Origin: Marinobacterium sp.
GTDB taxonomy: Bacteria > Pseudomonadota > Gammaproteobacteria > Pseudomonadales > Balneatricaceae
Length of the DNA stretch: 43,747 nucleotides
NCBI GenBank assembly: GCA_025800125.1
Contig: JAOXSF010000190.1
Span: 1 to 43,747 of the forward strand
Direction: 5' to 3'
Shown here: positions 1 through 9,344 of the stretch, in pieces
How positions within the stretch are numbered: the first letter of the stretch is position 1
How the letters are laid out: each line of letters opens with the position of its first letter
Translations under genes and position numbers: made by a program
The notes under the pieces: generated by a model
The model's input: the letters and a program-made list of their open reading frames with translations, nothing else
What the model was told of the DNA's origin: nothing
The model's database searches: none

Positions 1-43
1 GTTTCTAGGGTTTCTAGGGTTTCTAGGGTTTCTAGGGTTTGTT
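1..43. repeat. 9-bp tandem repeat at left edge
   Basis: The unit gtttctagg is repeated four times head to tail, followed by a partial fifth (gttt). The array begins at base 1, so it probably continues outside the window and its true copy number cannot be known. It lies upstream of the tRNA gene and outside any convincing reading frame. I recognise no named repeat family. Slippage-generated DNA or the edge of a longer satellite are both possible. Confidence 0.85.
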
Positions 44-155
44 GGTCGCAGGTGATAGGGCTGTGCCGTCAGACAGATTCGGCTTGACATTTACTGTCTG
101 GTCGAAATTTAGCCAGCTAACTGGTTGATATTTCTGAAGTATTTTCAAAAAGTGC

Positions 156-184
156 TTGACGGTGGTGAGGTAAGGTACTATCAT
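156..184 (+). promoter_or_regulatory. sigma-70 promoter of the initiator tRNA gene
   Basis: A -35 box TTGACG (156-161) and a -10 box TATCAT (179-184) are separated by exactly 17 bp. The tRNA begins 12 bp after the -10 box, so the 5' leader would be only about 6 nt. A second TTGACA at 84-89 has no good -10 partner. Placement immediately before a stable RNA gene supports the assignment. Confidence 0.75.
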
Positions 185-196
185 TCGTCTCGTTGA

Positions 197-273
<77 letters not shown>

Positions 274-280
274 TCTTTAA

Positions 281-312
281 GAAAGGCTGAAATCGAAAGA
301 TTTCAGCCTTTC
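281..312 (+). terminator. Hairpin terminator after tRNA-fMet
   Basis: A perfect 14-bp inverted repeat (281-294 and 299-312) encloses a GAAA tetraloop, starting 7 nt after the tRNA CCA end. The following tract (tcgtcgttct) is only moderately T-rich, so it could act as a processing or stability hairpin as well as a terminator. Confidence 0.7.
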
Positions 313-334
313 GTCGTTCTGAGTGGGCAATAAG

Positions 335-405
335 CAGGGCAACTTGCGAAGGTCGTTGACCGCGGGTGGCCCCGCTCAAATCCAGCCCCAGCCCCAGCCC
401 CAGGA
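335..405 (+). pseudogene. Degenerate copy of the tRNA-fMet 3' half
   Basis: About 100 bp after the intact tRNA, gcgaaggtcgttg (346-358) and tcaaatccagcccc recur in the same order and orientation as in the tRNA 3' half (cgaaggtcgttg and tcaaatccagcccc). In the second copy the T-arm is interrupted by an extra accgcgggtggccccgc-type segment, and the end runs into a short array of the hexamer agcccc (three copies) instead of a CCA end. There is no 5' half, so it cannot fold as a tRNA. A duplicated tRNA 3' end is the typical scar of integrase-mediated insertion at a tRNA gene, but no integrase or element is present here. Local duplication plus slippage is equally possible. Confidence 0.55.
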
Positions 406-482
406 AAGGCCACCTTTTCATTATGTAAAACGCTGCGTCCGTCAGGCGGCGGTGGCCAAATTGAAGCTCTGTCTTCTTTGTT

Positions 483-2207
483 TTAGAACAGTGAGCGGCT
501 GCGTATCTTGCTTTTTGTTGATAGAAAGCGTTTTAGTGCTATAGGCAGCATGCCGCTCTCCTGACACAGATAGATCTCTTCGTCAGTTTCCAGTCCAAGC
601 TCTAGCTCTACCAGTTCTCGACGGTTATTTTCTCGCTGCACGGTCATCATGACTGTTTCTCCAGGTAGTGCATCGCCTGATATTTCCAGTACGATGACTT
701 CATGGCCATTCAGGTTTAGCGCTTGCCAGCTGTCACCGTCAACAAATTTCAATGGATAAATCCCCATACAGATCAGGTTGCGACGTTCATGCTGGCTGAA
801 TGATTGGCAGATAACGGCGCGTACGCCAAGTTTACTGAGAGTTCGTGCAGCTTGGTCATTACGGTCGCTACCATAGCCGTGATTACCGAAAATGACGGTC
901 GGAATATTTCGATCTGTGATAGCCAGAGCATTTTCATAAAAACGAGCTAGTGGCTGGTTGTAAAGTGCTGCATCCAGGCGGGCAAGAATGCGCATATTCA
1001 CCCGTATGCTTTCTGGTGCAGGCGGTGGTTCGGGTGGCTGGATTACAGGCGTATTTTTCCAGTTCCAGTTTTGGTCGGTTGGAAAGCTGGGTACTTTCCA
1101 CGCAATGCGGTGTGTATTGTGCTGTAACCGGGTTTGTATCGGGTCAGGTTTGAGTCGGGCAAGGTCAATATGCAGCAGACGATAAAAGTCTGGTACAGGG
1201 GCGCTCTCCTGGTAAAGCAGATACTGTGCTTTAGCCCATGCTTCAACCAGGTTGCGCAGGCGTGGTGAGTGGCCGGTTTGTGTTAACCCTCGTAGCGTTT
1301 GTTCATCAATAGGGCAGTAACCGGCATTTATATTCAGTGATTGGCAGGTGCGGGCCAGGCGGATGCGGTCACTCAGAGTCAGTTGTTTCAGGCCGGGGCC
1401 GCAAAATTCATAGTGGCAGTGTGTCAACCCTTCGCTATTTAGCAGGCGGGCAAGATAGCAGGCCAGATCTTCCGCGCGGCAGTCCTGGGGCAGGGTATTA
1501 TGTAGCATGATGCCAACAACGTTAGGCAAGGTAGTGCTCAGTGGCTGGCCTAATAATAATGCTTCGGCTTCAAGTGTGCTGATATGCCATTCTGAAACCC
1601 CCAGTGCATTAAACAGGTTGCTATGTGCACTACTGCTGGCGCAATGTTCGCCGCGTAGCCAGACGCCGCCTTTTGTTGCAATCCGGTGTGTGATTATGTC
1701 GCTGCGTTGCTGTTCAGCCGGATGGCTGCCTTCTGTATAGGGCAGGGTCAGGCGGACATTGTTGAAAGCCTGTTGGCACCAGTGTGTAAAGCGGGTTATC
1801 TGTTGAGCTTCATCACTCTGGCGACCGACGGGCGGGCTGTGATCCAGGATCAGATCAATCGGTAGTGCTGGGTTTGGCTGGTTTTTGCTATTGCGGCAGT
1901 GATCGTGCAGCATGGCAAGATCAGCAAAAGCAGAAAGGTCGCTGGAACTTTGCATAATCAGCCGTTCCGGTCTGAAACTTACTGTCGCGGCGTGTTGATT
2001 TAGTATGCCGTGCAGAGCGATGGCAAAGTTATCGCCGGTGCTGTCTGTGTGTAGCAGTTGTTCCAGCTGGAACCGTGTGGAATAAGGTAGCTGAGACGGT
2101 GATATATGGCTTTTCAGTGCGACGGTCAGGCTATAGAACTGGTAATCCTGGTTGTTTACTGTCAGCGAACGGCAGATTTCTGCACGATCAAATTCCTGAG
2201 CACGCAC
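483..2207 (-). CDS. Degenerate aconitase-like protein without Fe-S cysteines
   Basis: The 574-residue protein follows aconitase A/IRP: FYSL (24-27), QLPYS (39-43), DLILDHS (118-124), LEAEALLLGQP (212-222) and YCPIDEQTL (297-305) track domains 1-2, and residues 401-560 track the swivel domain (PTVIF 436-440, GVRAVICQSF 461-470, MGIYPLKF 481-488). AcnA enzymes have about 890 residues. The missing third is the part with the SCTNTSNP and GCTTC motifs that hold the [4Fe-4S] cluster; a proline-rich linker (about 385-400) takes its place. The catalytic SSRDW is altered (SDRNDQ, 447-452), and the Asp of TDSH is lost (SSAH, 192-195). It should therefore not be an aconitase. The start is GTG with AGGA 7 nt upstream. 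It lies 72 bp after the GNAT gene, probably co-transcribed with msrA. Function unknown; a ligand- or RNA-binding role is speculation. Confidence 0.75.
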   Translation of the reverse strand: MRAQEFDRAEICRSLTVNNQDYQFYSLTVALKSHISPSQLPYSTRFQLEQLLHTDSTGDNFAIALHGILNQHAATVSFRPERLIMQSSSDLSAFADLAMLHDHCRNSKNQPNPALPIDLILDHSPPVGRQSDEAQQITRFTHWCQQAFNNVRLTLPYTEGSHPAEQQRSDIITHRIATKGGVWLRGEHCASSSAHSNLFNALGVSEWHISTLEAEALLLGQPLSTTLPNVVGIMLHNTLPQDCRAEDLACYLARLLNSEGLTHCHYEFCGPGLKQLTLSDRIRLARTCQSLNINAGYCPIDEQTLRGLTQTGHSPRLRNLVEAWAKAQYLLYQESAPVPDFYRLLHIDLARLKPDPIQTRLQHNTHRIAWKVPSFPTDQNWNWKNTPVIQPPEPPPAPESIRVNMRILARLDAALYNQPLARFYENALAITDRNIPTVIFGNHGYGSDRNDQAARTLSKLGVRAVICQSFSQHERRNLICMGIYPLKFVDGDSWQALNLNGHEVIVLEISGDALPGETVMMTVQRENNRRELVELELGLETDEEIYLCQESGMLPIALKRFLSTKSKIRSRSLF

Positions 2208-2279
2208 GGCGTAATCCTGTCGGTCATGGGTGTGGAGCTATTCTAAGTTTTTTTTATCAGAGCTCCCACGATTATTAAT

Positions 2280-2738
2280 TTATTCTGGCAAGGAAAGCTG
2301 ATAACGCATGAGTGAAAGTTCTTCGCCTCGATTCAGGTAGTGCTGCCACTTTTGTTGTAATTGCCTGGGGGCGCGCTGGTCTGCTGTTTCAAAACCGTTG
2401 CGCAAGTAGAAGTTTTTTTGTGGCAGATAGGGCATGCAGTAGCAGGCCATAGATGCCAGTTCGTGCCGTAATACGGTCAGCAGTTGACTGCCGTATCCCT
2501 GCCCCCTTGATCCCGTTGCCGCCCACATGCCTCTGAGCAACTGAATTGTTCCCTGTTCAGTATCAAAGGGTTCCAGTCTTAAAGCACACATGATGGTGTC
2601 ATTGTGCTCCAGCCACCAGGCGCGATGTGCTGGTCTGGCTTTGCCACGATGGCCATTGCGTCGATAAAAACGGTTGAGGTGAAAGCGGTTCTCATGGTTT
2701 ACCTCAACCAGTCTGGGAGCATCAGTTACAAGCCGCAT
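2280..2738 (-). CDS. GNAT family N-acetyltransferase
   Basis: This 152-residue protein has the GNAT fold signature. Motif A, with acetyl-CoA pyrophosphate-binding RGQGYG at 78-83, follows a beta-strand (LLRGMWAAT), and a later NFYLRNGFE segment resembles motif B (FYxxxGF). Upstream, [16 protein letters not shown] matches the substrate-side strands. The substrate cannot be told from sequence. The start codon overlaps the 3' end of msrA by 13 bp, so translation of the two is probably coupled. The aconitase-like gene follows after 72 bp. Length is normal for a single-domain GNAT. Confidence 0.85.
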   Translation of the reverse strand: MRLVTDAPRLVEVNHENRFHLNRFYRRNGHRGKARPAHRAWWLEHNDTIMCALRLEPFDTEQGTIQLLRGMWAATGSRGQGYGSQLLTVLRHELASMACYCMPYLPQKNFYLRNGFETADQRAPRQLQQKWQHYLNRGEELSLMRYQLSLPE

Positions 2739-3196
2739 GCAGGCAAGCCTTTTTTCTGCAGGTATTTCTGGTGGTATTCTTCGGCACGCCAGAATGTGGT
2801 GGCAGGGCTGATTTCTGTCACAACTGGGTGTGGTAGCAGGCCGCTATTATCAAGTGCCTGTTGGCTCTGGGCGGCTAAGATCTGTTGGGTTTCATCATGG
2901 TAGAAAATAGCTGAGCGGTACTGGCTGCCCGCATCTGGCCCCTGACGGTTAAGTGTGGTTGGGTCATGCATCTGCCAGAATGCGTCCAGTAGTTGCTCAT
3001 AGCTGATAATGCTGTCATCGAACATCAGTTGCACGACTTCAGCGTGGCCGGTGGTATCTGTGCAAACAGCGCGGTAGCCTGGGTTGTCAATATGGCCGCC
3101 CATATAGCCAACAGTGGTATCGGTTACGCCCTGCATCGCAGAAAAGCGTGCTTCAATTCCCCAGAAACAGCCAGCGGCAAAGGTTGCTAGCGGCAT
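2726..3196 (-). CDS. msrA: Peptide methionine-S-sulfoxide reductase MsrA
   Basis: MsrA reduces the S-epimer of methionine sulfoxide in proteins and free methionine, using thioredoxin. The 156-residue protein opens with the catalytic motif GCFWGIE (nucleophile Cys10), followed by the family strings VGYMGG, TGHAEVV and [13 protein letters not shown], and ends in PACGL, where Cys154 is a candidate resolving cysteine. It is the compact form without the longer N-terminus of E. coli MsrA. It heads a likely three-gene minus-strand unit with the GNAT and the aconitase-like gene, suggesting an oxidative-stress setting. Confidence 0.97.
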   Translation of the reverse strand: MPLATFAAGCFWGIEARFSAMQGVTDTTVGYMGGHIDNPGYRAVCTDTTGHAEVVQLMFDDSIISYEQLLDAFWQMHDPTTLNRQGPDAGSQYRSAIFYHDETQQILAAQSQQALDNSGLLPHPVVTEISPATTFWRAEEYHQKYLQKKGLPACGL

Positions 3197-3474
3197 AAAT
3201 TTCTCCCCTGTGTTCAGGTTTAGTTTATTGAAATTAAGTGCTTTGACACTTCATGATTTGAGACTGAATGCTTTCAGGTCAGGTGCTAGTTTTTCAGGTC
3301 AGGTATGCCTGGTAATGCGTTGTTGAGGCGTTGGTTGTTGACTGTTGACTGTGTTGCCTTACCGGTTTTGTGACAACAGGTTCTGTAATGACTGTTATAC
3401 CTCCAGGTTTGTTCCCAGCTATTTTGTGAAACGTCTAGAATTTCAGGTGTATTCAGTACTGCGAGGTCTGTGAT

Positions 3475-3696
3475 ATGTATCTCAAAGAGAGCGGAAGTGA
3501 GCACCTGGTAGAAATACTGGCGTTGCCACAGTTATTTGACCCCTATCATGCCACCGTGCAGGGATGCAGTCATTACGGTGAAGAACGTCAGAACCCCGAG
3601 CCTTTTGAAAAGCAGCAGTTGTTGTTTCCGTCGGGTGAGCCGTTGCCAGCTTGCTGGTTAAATCCTCACTACCGTGATCATGAACTCAGACGTTAA
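3475..3696 (+). CDS. Small conserved-looking protein, function unknown
   Basis: The 73-residue product is soluble, without signal peptide or membrane segment. It has a compact, proline/tyrosine-rich second half (GEERQNPEPFEKQQLLFPSG, then LPACWLNPHYRD) that reads like a real folded domain rather than noise. A GAGG Shine-Dalgarno lies 8 nt before the ATG. The gene is followed 56 bp later by yceI on the same strand, so co-transcription is possible. I do not recognise the family with confidence and assign no function. The good ribosome binding site and the ordered composition argue for a real gene. Confidence 0.7.
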   Translation: MYLKESGSEHLVEILALPQLFDPYHATVQGCSHYGEERQNPEPFEKQQLLFPSGEPLPACWLNPHYRDHELRR

Positions 3697-3752
3697 CTGT
3701 TCTATGGGGCTTATCTGATGGTTGGCCGCAGGAACTCTGCAAGGAGCAATAC

Positions 3753-4385
3753 ATGCGTAAAGTGTTTACATTGCCGCTGGTCCTGTCCGGGCGCACGCTG
3801 GTTTTTCTGGTGCGTCCTCTGGCGGTATTTTCATTGCTGTTTTCTCTGTCTGCGATGGTGCAGGCGCAATGGCAGTTGCAAAGTGATGAATCATCATTGC
3901 GTTACGGCACTGTTAAAAAAGGCGCAGTGTATGAGATCAATAGTTTTGATGGCTTGAAGGGACGTATTACTGATCAGGGAATGGCGGAACTGTCAGTTGA
4001 TCTGGCATCGGTTAATACTGGCATTTCAATTCGCGATACACGAATGAAAACAATGTTGTTTAACCTGGCAGAGTTCCCGCAGGCAAAGATTCAGGTGCCG
4101 GTAGAGCTGGAGCAGCTGCAGGCATTGAACGTTGGAGAAATGTGGCCGTTGTCTAGCGGGGGTATTTTAAAGCTTAATGGTCATGAACAGACCGTGTTGA
4201 CTGAGCTGCATGTTTACCGTATCAGTGAAACCCGCTGGCTGGTGCTTACTGCGCAGCCGGTGATGATTGATGCCGGTGTCTTCGGTCTGGCTGAGGGTGT
4301 TGAGGCGTTACGCAAAATTGCGAATCTGGATAGTATTATGCCGCAGGTGCCGGTATATCTGGAGCTGGTCTTTGAGCAGCGTTAA
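3753..4385 (+). CDS. Periplasmic YceI family protein
   Basis: YceI-family proteins are small lipocalin-like beta-barrels that bind isoprenoid-type lipids in the periplasm. The 210-residue precursor has a long signal peptide (hydrophobic run about residues 16-35, likely cut after VQA at about 38). The mature part carries family-like features: SLRYGTVKKGAVYEINSFDGLKG, then SIRDTRMKTMLFNLAEFPQAKI, the segment around the conserved RNxHL/F-P region. AAGGAG lies 6 nt before the ATG. A strong hairpin terminator follows. The gene is convergent with gatB. The bound ligand is unknown. Confidence 0.85.
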   Translation: MRKVFTLPLVLSGRTLVFLVRPLAVFSLLFSLSAMVQAQWQLQSDESSLRYGTVKKGAVYEINSFDGLKGRITDQGMAELSVDLASVNTGISIRDTRMKTMLFNLAEFPQAKIQVPVELEQLQALNVGEMWPLSSGGILKLNGHEQTVLTELHVYRISETRWLVLTAQPVMIDAGVFGLAEGVEALRKIANLDSIMPQVPVYLELVFEQR

Positions 4386-4412
4386 TGGTGCTGAGGCTTC
4401 ATAAGGGTTGAT

Positions 4413-4443
4413 AAAAGCGCGGGTCAGTCACCCGCGCTTTTTT
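4413..4443. terminator. Bidirectional terminator between yceI and gatB
   Basis: An 8-bp GC stem GCGCGGGT/ACCCGCGC with a 5-nt loop is flanked by A4 on the left and T6 on the right, so it reads as a rho-independent terminator on both strands. It sits between the convergent yceI (stop at 4385) and gatB (stop at 4468) and can serve both. Confidence 0.9.
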
Positions 4444-4467
4444 GTGTAAGCGGAATCTGTCAGAAGG

Positions 4468-5922
4468 TCAGTCGCACAGGGCGTCCAGTTTCTTCTTCAG
4501 AATGCCGTTTACGGCACCGGGGTTGGCTTTACCGCCGGTAGCTTTCATCACCTGCCCCATAAAGAAGCCCAGCATCTTGCCGCGTTTCTCTGGTTCAGCG
4601 GCTTTGTACTGCTCAACCTGCTTGTCAGCCTTGGCGATCACTTCATCCACGATACCTTCAATTGCGCCGGTATCTGTTACCTGCTTCAGGCCTTTCGCTT
4701 CAATGATCTGATCAGCGGTGCCGCCTTCGTGCCACATCACCTCGAATACCTGCTTGGCGATCTTGCCGGAGATGGTGTCGTCTTTGATGCGTACCAGCAT
4801 GCCGCCCAGCTGATCAGCTGATACCGGGCTGTTCACGATCTCGGTATCGTTCTGGTTCAGCATTTTTGACAATTCGCCCATTACCCAGTTGGCTGCCAGT
4901 TTGGCGTCATCTGAAGCTTTGGCTACGGTCTCGAAGTACTGCGCCAGGTTGCGCTCGCCAGACAATACCATGGCGTCGTAATCGCTCAGGCCGTAGTCAT
5001 CCATAAAGCGTGCTTTACGAGCATCTGGCAGTTCCGGCAGGTCGTTGCGAATTACATCAATGTAGTCGTCATCAATGATGATTGGCAGCAGGTCCGGGCA
5101 GGGGAAGTAACGGTAGTCGTTGGCTTCCTCTTTGGAGCGCATGGAGCGGGTTTCGTTTTTGTTGGCATCGTACAGGCGGGTTTCCTGTACTACGCGGCCA
5201 CCATCTTCCAGCAGGTCGATCTGGCGTTCAATCTCGCCTTCAATGGCGCGTTCGATAAAGCGGAAAGAGTTGATGTTCTTGGTTTCGGTACGGGTACCGA
5301 ATTCTTCCTGACCTTTCGGGCGGATGGATACGTTACAGTCACAGCGGAAGGAGCCTTCTGCCATGTTGCCGTCACAGATCCCCAGGCTGGTTACGATGGC
5401 GTGAATCTTACGCACATACGCCACCGCTTCTTTAGCGGAGCGGATATCCGGCTCGGATACGATCTCCAGTAGCGGTGTACCCGCACGGTTGAGGTCGATA
5501 CCGGTCATGCCTGGGAACTCGTCGTGCAGGGATTTACCGGCATCTTCTTCCAGGTGGGCCCGGGTCACACCGACGCGCTTGGTGGTACCGTCATCCATGG
5601 TGATATCGACATGACCAACACCTACAATCGGATAGAATAACTGGCTGGTCTGGTAGCCTTTTGGCAGATCCGGGTAGAAGTAGTTCTTGCGGTCAAACAC
5701 GGATTTTCGACCGATCTCGGCGTCAATAGCCAGGCCGAATTTTACCGCGCTGCGCAGGGCTTCTTCGTTGAATACTGGCAGTGTGCCAGGCAGCGCCAGG
5801 TCAACTGCGCAGGCCTGGGTATTCGGTTCCGCGCCAAACGCTGTACTGGCACCGGAAAAGATTTTAGAGTTTGTTGAAAGCTGGGCGTGGATTTCCAGCC
5901 CGATTACCGCTTCCCATTCCAT
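4468..5922 (-). CDS. gatB: Asp-tRNA(Asn)/Glu-tRNA(Gln) amidotransferase subunit B
   Basis: GatB binds mischarged Glu-tRNA(Gln) or Asp-tRNA(Asn) and activates the acyl group with ATP before ammonia delivered from GatA completes transamidation. The 484-residue protein starts [15 protein letters not shown], the conserved GatB N-terminus, followed by [32 protein letters not shown] and [11 protein letters not shown] of the cradle domain. The C-terminal YqeY-like tail ends in [17 protein letters not shown]. Length is normal. It is last in gatC-gatA-gatB, 14 bp after gatA, and ends at a shared terminator. Confidence 0.98.
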   Translation of the reverse strand: MEWEAVIGLEIHAQLSTNSKIFSGASTAFGAEPNTQACAVDLALPGTLPVFNEEALRSAVKFGLAIDAEIGRKSVFDRKNYFYPDLPKGYQTSQLFYPIVGVGHVDITMDDGTTKRVGVTRAHLEEDAGKSLHDEFPGMTGIDLNRAGTPLLEIVSEPDIRSAKEAVAYVRKIHAIVTSLGICDGNMAEGSFRCDCNVSIRPKGQEEFGTRTETKNINSFRFIERAIEGEIERQIDLLEDGGRVVQETRLYDANKNETRSMRSKEEANDYRYFPCPDLLPIIIDDDYIDVIRNDLPELPDARKARFMDDYGLSDYDAMVLSGERNLAQYFETVAKASDDAKLAANWVMGELSKMLNQNDTEIVNSPVSADQLGGMLVRIKDDTISGKIAKQVFEVMWHEGGTADQIIEAKGLKQVTDTGAIEGIVDEVIAKADKQVEQYKAAEPEKRGKMLGFFMGQVMKATGGKANPGAVNGILKKKLDALCD

Positions 5923-5936
5923 AATTCGTTAACCTC

Positions 5937-7388
5937 TCAGATGCCGTCTGGTGTCTGTTTGTGCCAGTCGGTTGCCAGCTGGAACTGGTGCGCAACGTTC
6001 AGCAGTTTCTGCTCGGCAAAGTAGTCGCCGATGATTTGCAGGCCAACCGGCAGGCCTTCAGTTTGACCGCAAGGGATTGACATGCCAGGCAGGCCAGCCA
6101 GGTTCAGTGCGATGGTGAAGATGTCCTCCATGTACATCGCAACAGGGTCGGAGGTTTTCTCGCCCAGTTTGAACGCAGGGTGTGGTGTGGTTGGGCCCAT
6201 GATCACATCGCATTCGTTCAATGCGTTGACGAAGTCCTGCTTGATCAGACGGCGGATCTGCTGTGCTTTCTTGTAATAAGCGTCGTAGAAGCCTTCGGAC
6301 AGGGCATACGTACCTACCATGATACGGCGCTGTACTTCAGGGCCAAAACCTTCGCCACGGGAACGTTTGTACAGGTCTTCCAGGTCAACCGGGCTTTCGC
6401 AGCGGTAGCCATAGCGCACACCGTCGAAACGGGACAGGTTGGAGGAGGCTTCTGCCGGTGCCACGATGTAGTACGCAGGAATGGCCAGCGCAGTGTTTGG
6501 CAGGCTCACTTCCTTGACGGTTGCACCCATTGCTTCAAATTCTTTCACCGCGTTCTGAACCTGCATAGCGATTGCAGGGCTCAGGTCTTGCGGGAAGTAC
6601 TCTTTTGGCAGGCCGATGGTCAGGCCTTTCAGCGGCTGGTTCAGGTCTGCGGTGTAGTCCGGTACCTCAACCTGCATGGAGGTGGAGTCACGGTGGTCGA
6701 AACCGGCCATCACGTTCAGCATCATCGCCGCGTCTTCTGCGGTGCGGGTCATCGGGCCGCCTTGATCCAGAGAGGAGGCGAATGCGATCATGCCGAAGCG
6801 GGAGACACGGCCATAGGTTGGTTTCAGGCCGGTGATACCACATAGTGCGGCTGGCTGACGGATCGACCCGCCAGTGTCGGTACCAGTCGCAGCCGGTGCC
6901 AGGCGTGCAGCAACCGCTGCAGCAGAGCCGCCAGAAGAACCGCCAGGTACGCGGTCTGTATCCCAAGGGTTACGGGATGGGCCGTAGAAACTGGATTCGT
7001 TGGAGGAGCCCATGGCGAACTCGTCCATATTGGTTTTACCCAGCATGACTGCGCCAGCGGCGTTGAATTTATCCACAACCGTTGCGTTGTATGGGGCAAC
7101 GAAGTTATCCAGCATTTTCGATGCACAACTGGTTTTTACGCCGTCAGTACAGAAAATATCCTTCTGGGCGATTGGCAAACCGGTAAAAGCACTTGCGTTG
7201 CCTGCAGCGCGGGCTTCATCGGCTGCTTTCGCCTGGGCCAGTGCGTGCTCTTCCGTAACGGTGATGTAGCTGTTGTATTTGCTGTCTTCCGCTTTGATGC
7301 GGTCCAGGTAGGTCTGGGTCAGCTCGACACTGCTGAAGTCGCCGTTTTCCAGCCCGGAGGCCAGTTCGGCTAGCGTCTTGTCAAACAT
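5937..7388 (-). CDS. gatA: Asp-tRNA(Asn)/Glu-tRNA(Gln) amidotransferase subunit A
   Basis: GatA is the amidase-signature glutaminase subunit that releases ammonia from glutamine for GatB. The Ser-cisSer-Lys triad is visible: Lys in PIAQKDIF (about residue 77), the Gly/Ser-rich [11 protein letters not shown] with the cis-Ser (about 150-160), and the nucleophilic Ser in [14 protein letters not shown]. The length of 483 residues is standard. It lies between gatC (100 bp upstream, across a hairpin) and gatB (14 bp downstream). GatCAB implies that Gln-tRNA(Gln) and/or Asn-tRNA(Asn) is made indirectly; which one cannot be decided from this window. Confidence 0.98.
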   Translation of the reverse strand: MFDKTLAELASGLENGDFSSVELTQTYLDRIKAEDSKYNSYITVTEEHALAQAKAADEARAAGNASAFTGLPIAQKDIFCTDGVKTSCASKMLDNFVAPYNATVVDKFNAAGAVMLGKTNMDEFAMGSSNESSFYGPSRNPWDTDRVPGGSSGGSAAAVAARLAPAATGTDTGGSIRQPAALCGITGLKPTYGRVSRFGMIAFASSLDQGGPMTRTAEDAAMMLNVMAGFDHRDSTSMQVEVPDYTADLNQPLKGLTIGLPKEYFPQDLSPAIAMQVQNAVKEFEAMGATVKEVSLPNTALAIPAYYIVAPAEASSNLSRFDGVRYGYRCESPVDLEDLYKRSRGEGFGPEVQRRIMVGTYALSEGFYDAYYKKAQQIRRLIKQDFVNALNECDVIMGPTTPHPAFKLGEKTSDPVAMYMEDIFTIALNLAGLPGMSIPCGQTEGLPVGLQIIGDYFAEQKLLNVAHQFQLATDWHKQTPDGI

Positions 7389-7469
7389 GGAAATCTGTAT
7401 CCTTGAGAATTGGAATCAACGAGGGCCTGGGCTGCTTGCTCGATAGCCTGTTTATTAATACCCCGGGGT

Positions 7470-7499
7470 TTATTGAATAACTCGGGGGTTATTCAATAA
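7470..7499 (-). promoter_or_regulatory. Hairpin at the gatC stop codon
   Basis: TTATTGAATAAC (7470-7481) and GTTATTCAATAA (7488-7499) form a perfect 12-bp inverted repeat with a 6-nt loop. On the minus strand it begins within the last codons of gatC and includes its TAA stop (7489-7491); it ends about 80 nt before gatA. A CCCCGGGG palindrome follows at 7461-7468. There is no run of T after the stem, so it is more likely an mRNA stability or attenuation element within the operon than a terminator. Confidence 0.6.
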
Positions 7500-7776
7500 C
7501 TTTAGGTACCTGAAACAGGCCTGCTTCGGCTGCAGGAGCGATGCTCTGCAATTTTTCGCGGTTATTCTGCTCAGTCACTTCGTCGGCGCGCAGGCGTTGT
7601 ACCGCGTCATGGGAGTTGGCCATCGGTTCAATATCAGACGTATCTACAGCCTGCATCTGGTTTACCAGATCCAGAATGCTGGACAGATTCTCGGTGTACT
7701 GTGGAATTTCCTGCTCATCGATCTGCAGGCGCGCCAGGTGGGCGATCTTTTCCACGTCAGAGCGGTCTAGAGCCAT
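7489..7776 (-). CDS. gatC: Asp-tRNA(Asn)/Glu-tRNA(Gln) amidotransferase subunit C
   Basis: GatC is the small chaperone-like subunit that wraps around GatA and stabilises the GatA-GatB complex. The 95-residue protein starts [17 protein letters not shown], the standard GatC N-terminus, and contains the family segment around [22 protein letters not shown] and the LRADEV motif. The frame stays open 14 codons further upstream, but that extension (MLYFKCFIF...) is unlike GatC and overlaps a tandem repeat, so the ATG at 7776 is preferred. It is the first gene of gatCAB, divergent from mreB. Confidence 0.95.
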   Translation of the reverse strand: MALDRSDVEKIAHLARLQIDEQEIPQYTENLSSILDLVNQMQAVDTSDIEPMANSHDAVQRLRADEVTEQNNREKLQSIAPAAEAGLFQVPKVIE

Positions 7777-9261
<1,485 letters not shown>

Positions 9262-9267
9262 TCATCT

Positions 9268-9295
9268 ACCGGGCTACGGCCCGGTTTTCTTTTTT
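9268..9295 (+). terminator. Rho-independent terminator between mreB and mreC
   Basis: ACCGGGC (9268-9274), loop TACG and GCCCGGT (9279-9285) are followed by TTTCTTTTTT. The stem begins 7 bp after the mreB stop. A terminator this strong inside mreBCD should allow only partial read-through into mreC, which fits a need for much more MreB than MreC/MreD. Confidence 0.88.
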
Positions 9296-9344
9296 GTACA
9301 AATGGCTATTTCTCTGATGGCTCTGCCTGTACTGGAGGTGAGTC

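Noticed and set aside
384-405. agcccc hexamer array considered as CRISPR-like or a regulatory repeat
   Set aside because: Only three 6-bp copies without spacers; best explained as slippage at the damaged tRNA copy.
6180-6845. Plus-strand frame of 221 codons antisense to gatA
   Set aside because: It lies wholly inside a clear gatA reading frame, has no Shine-Dalgarno and no recognisable domain.
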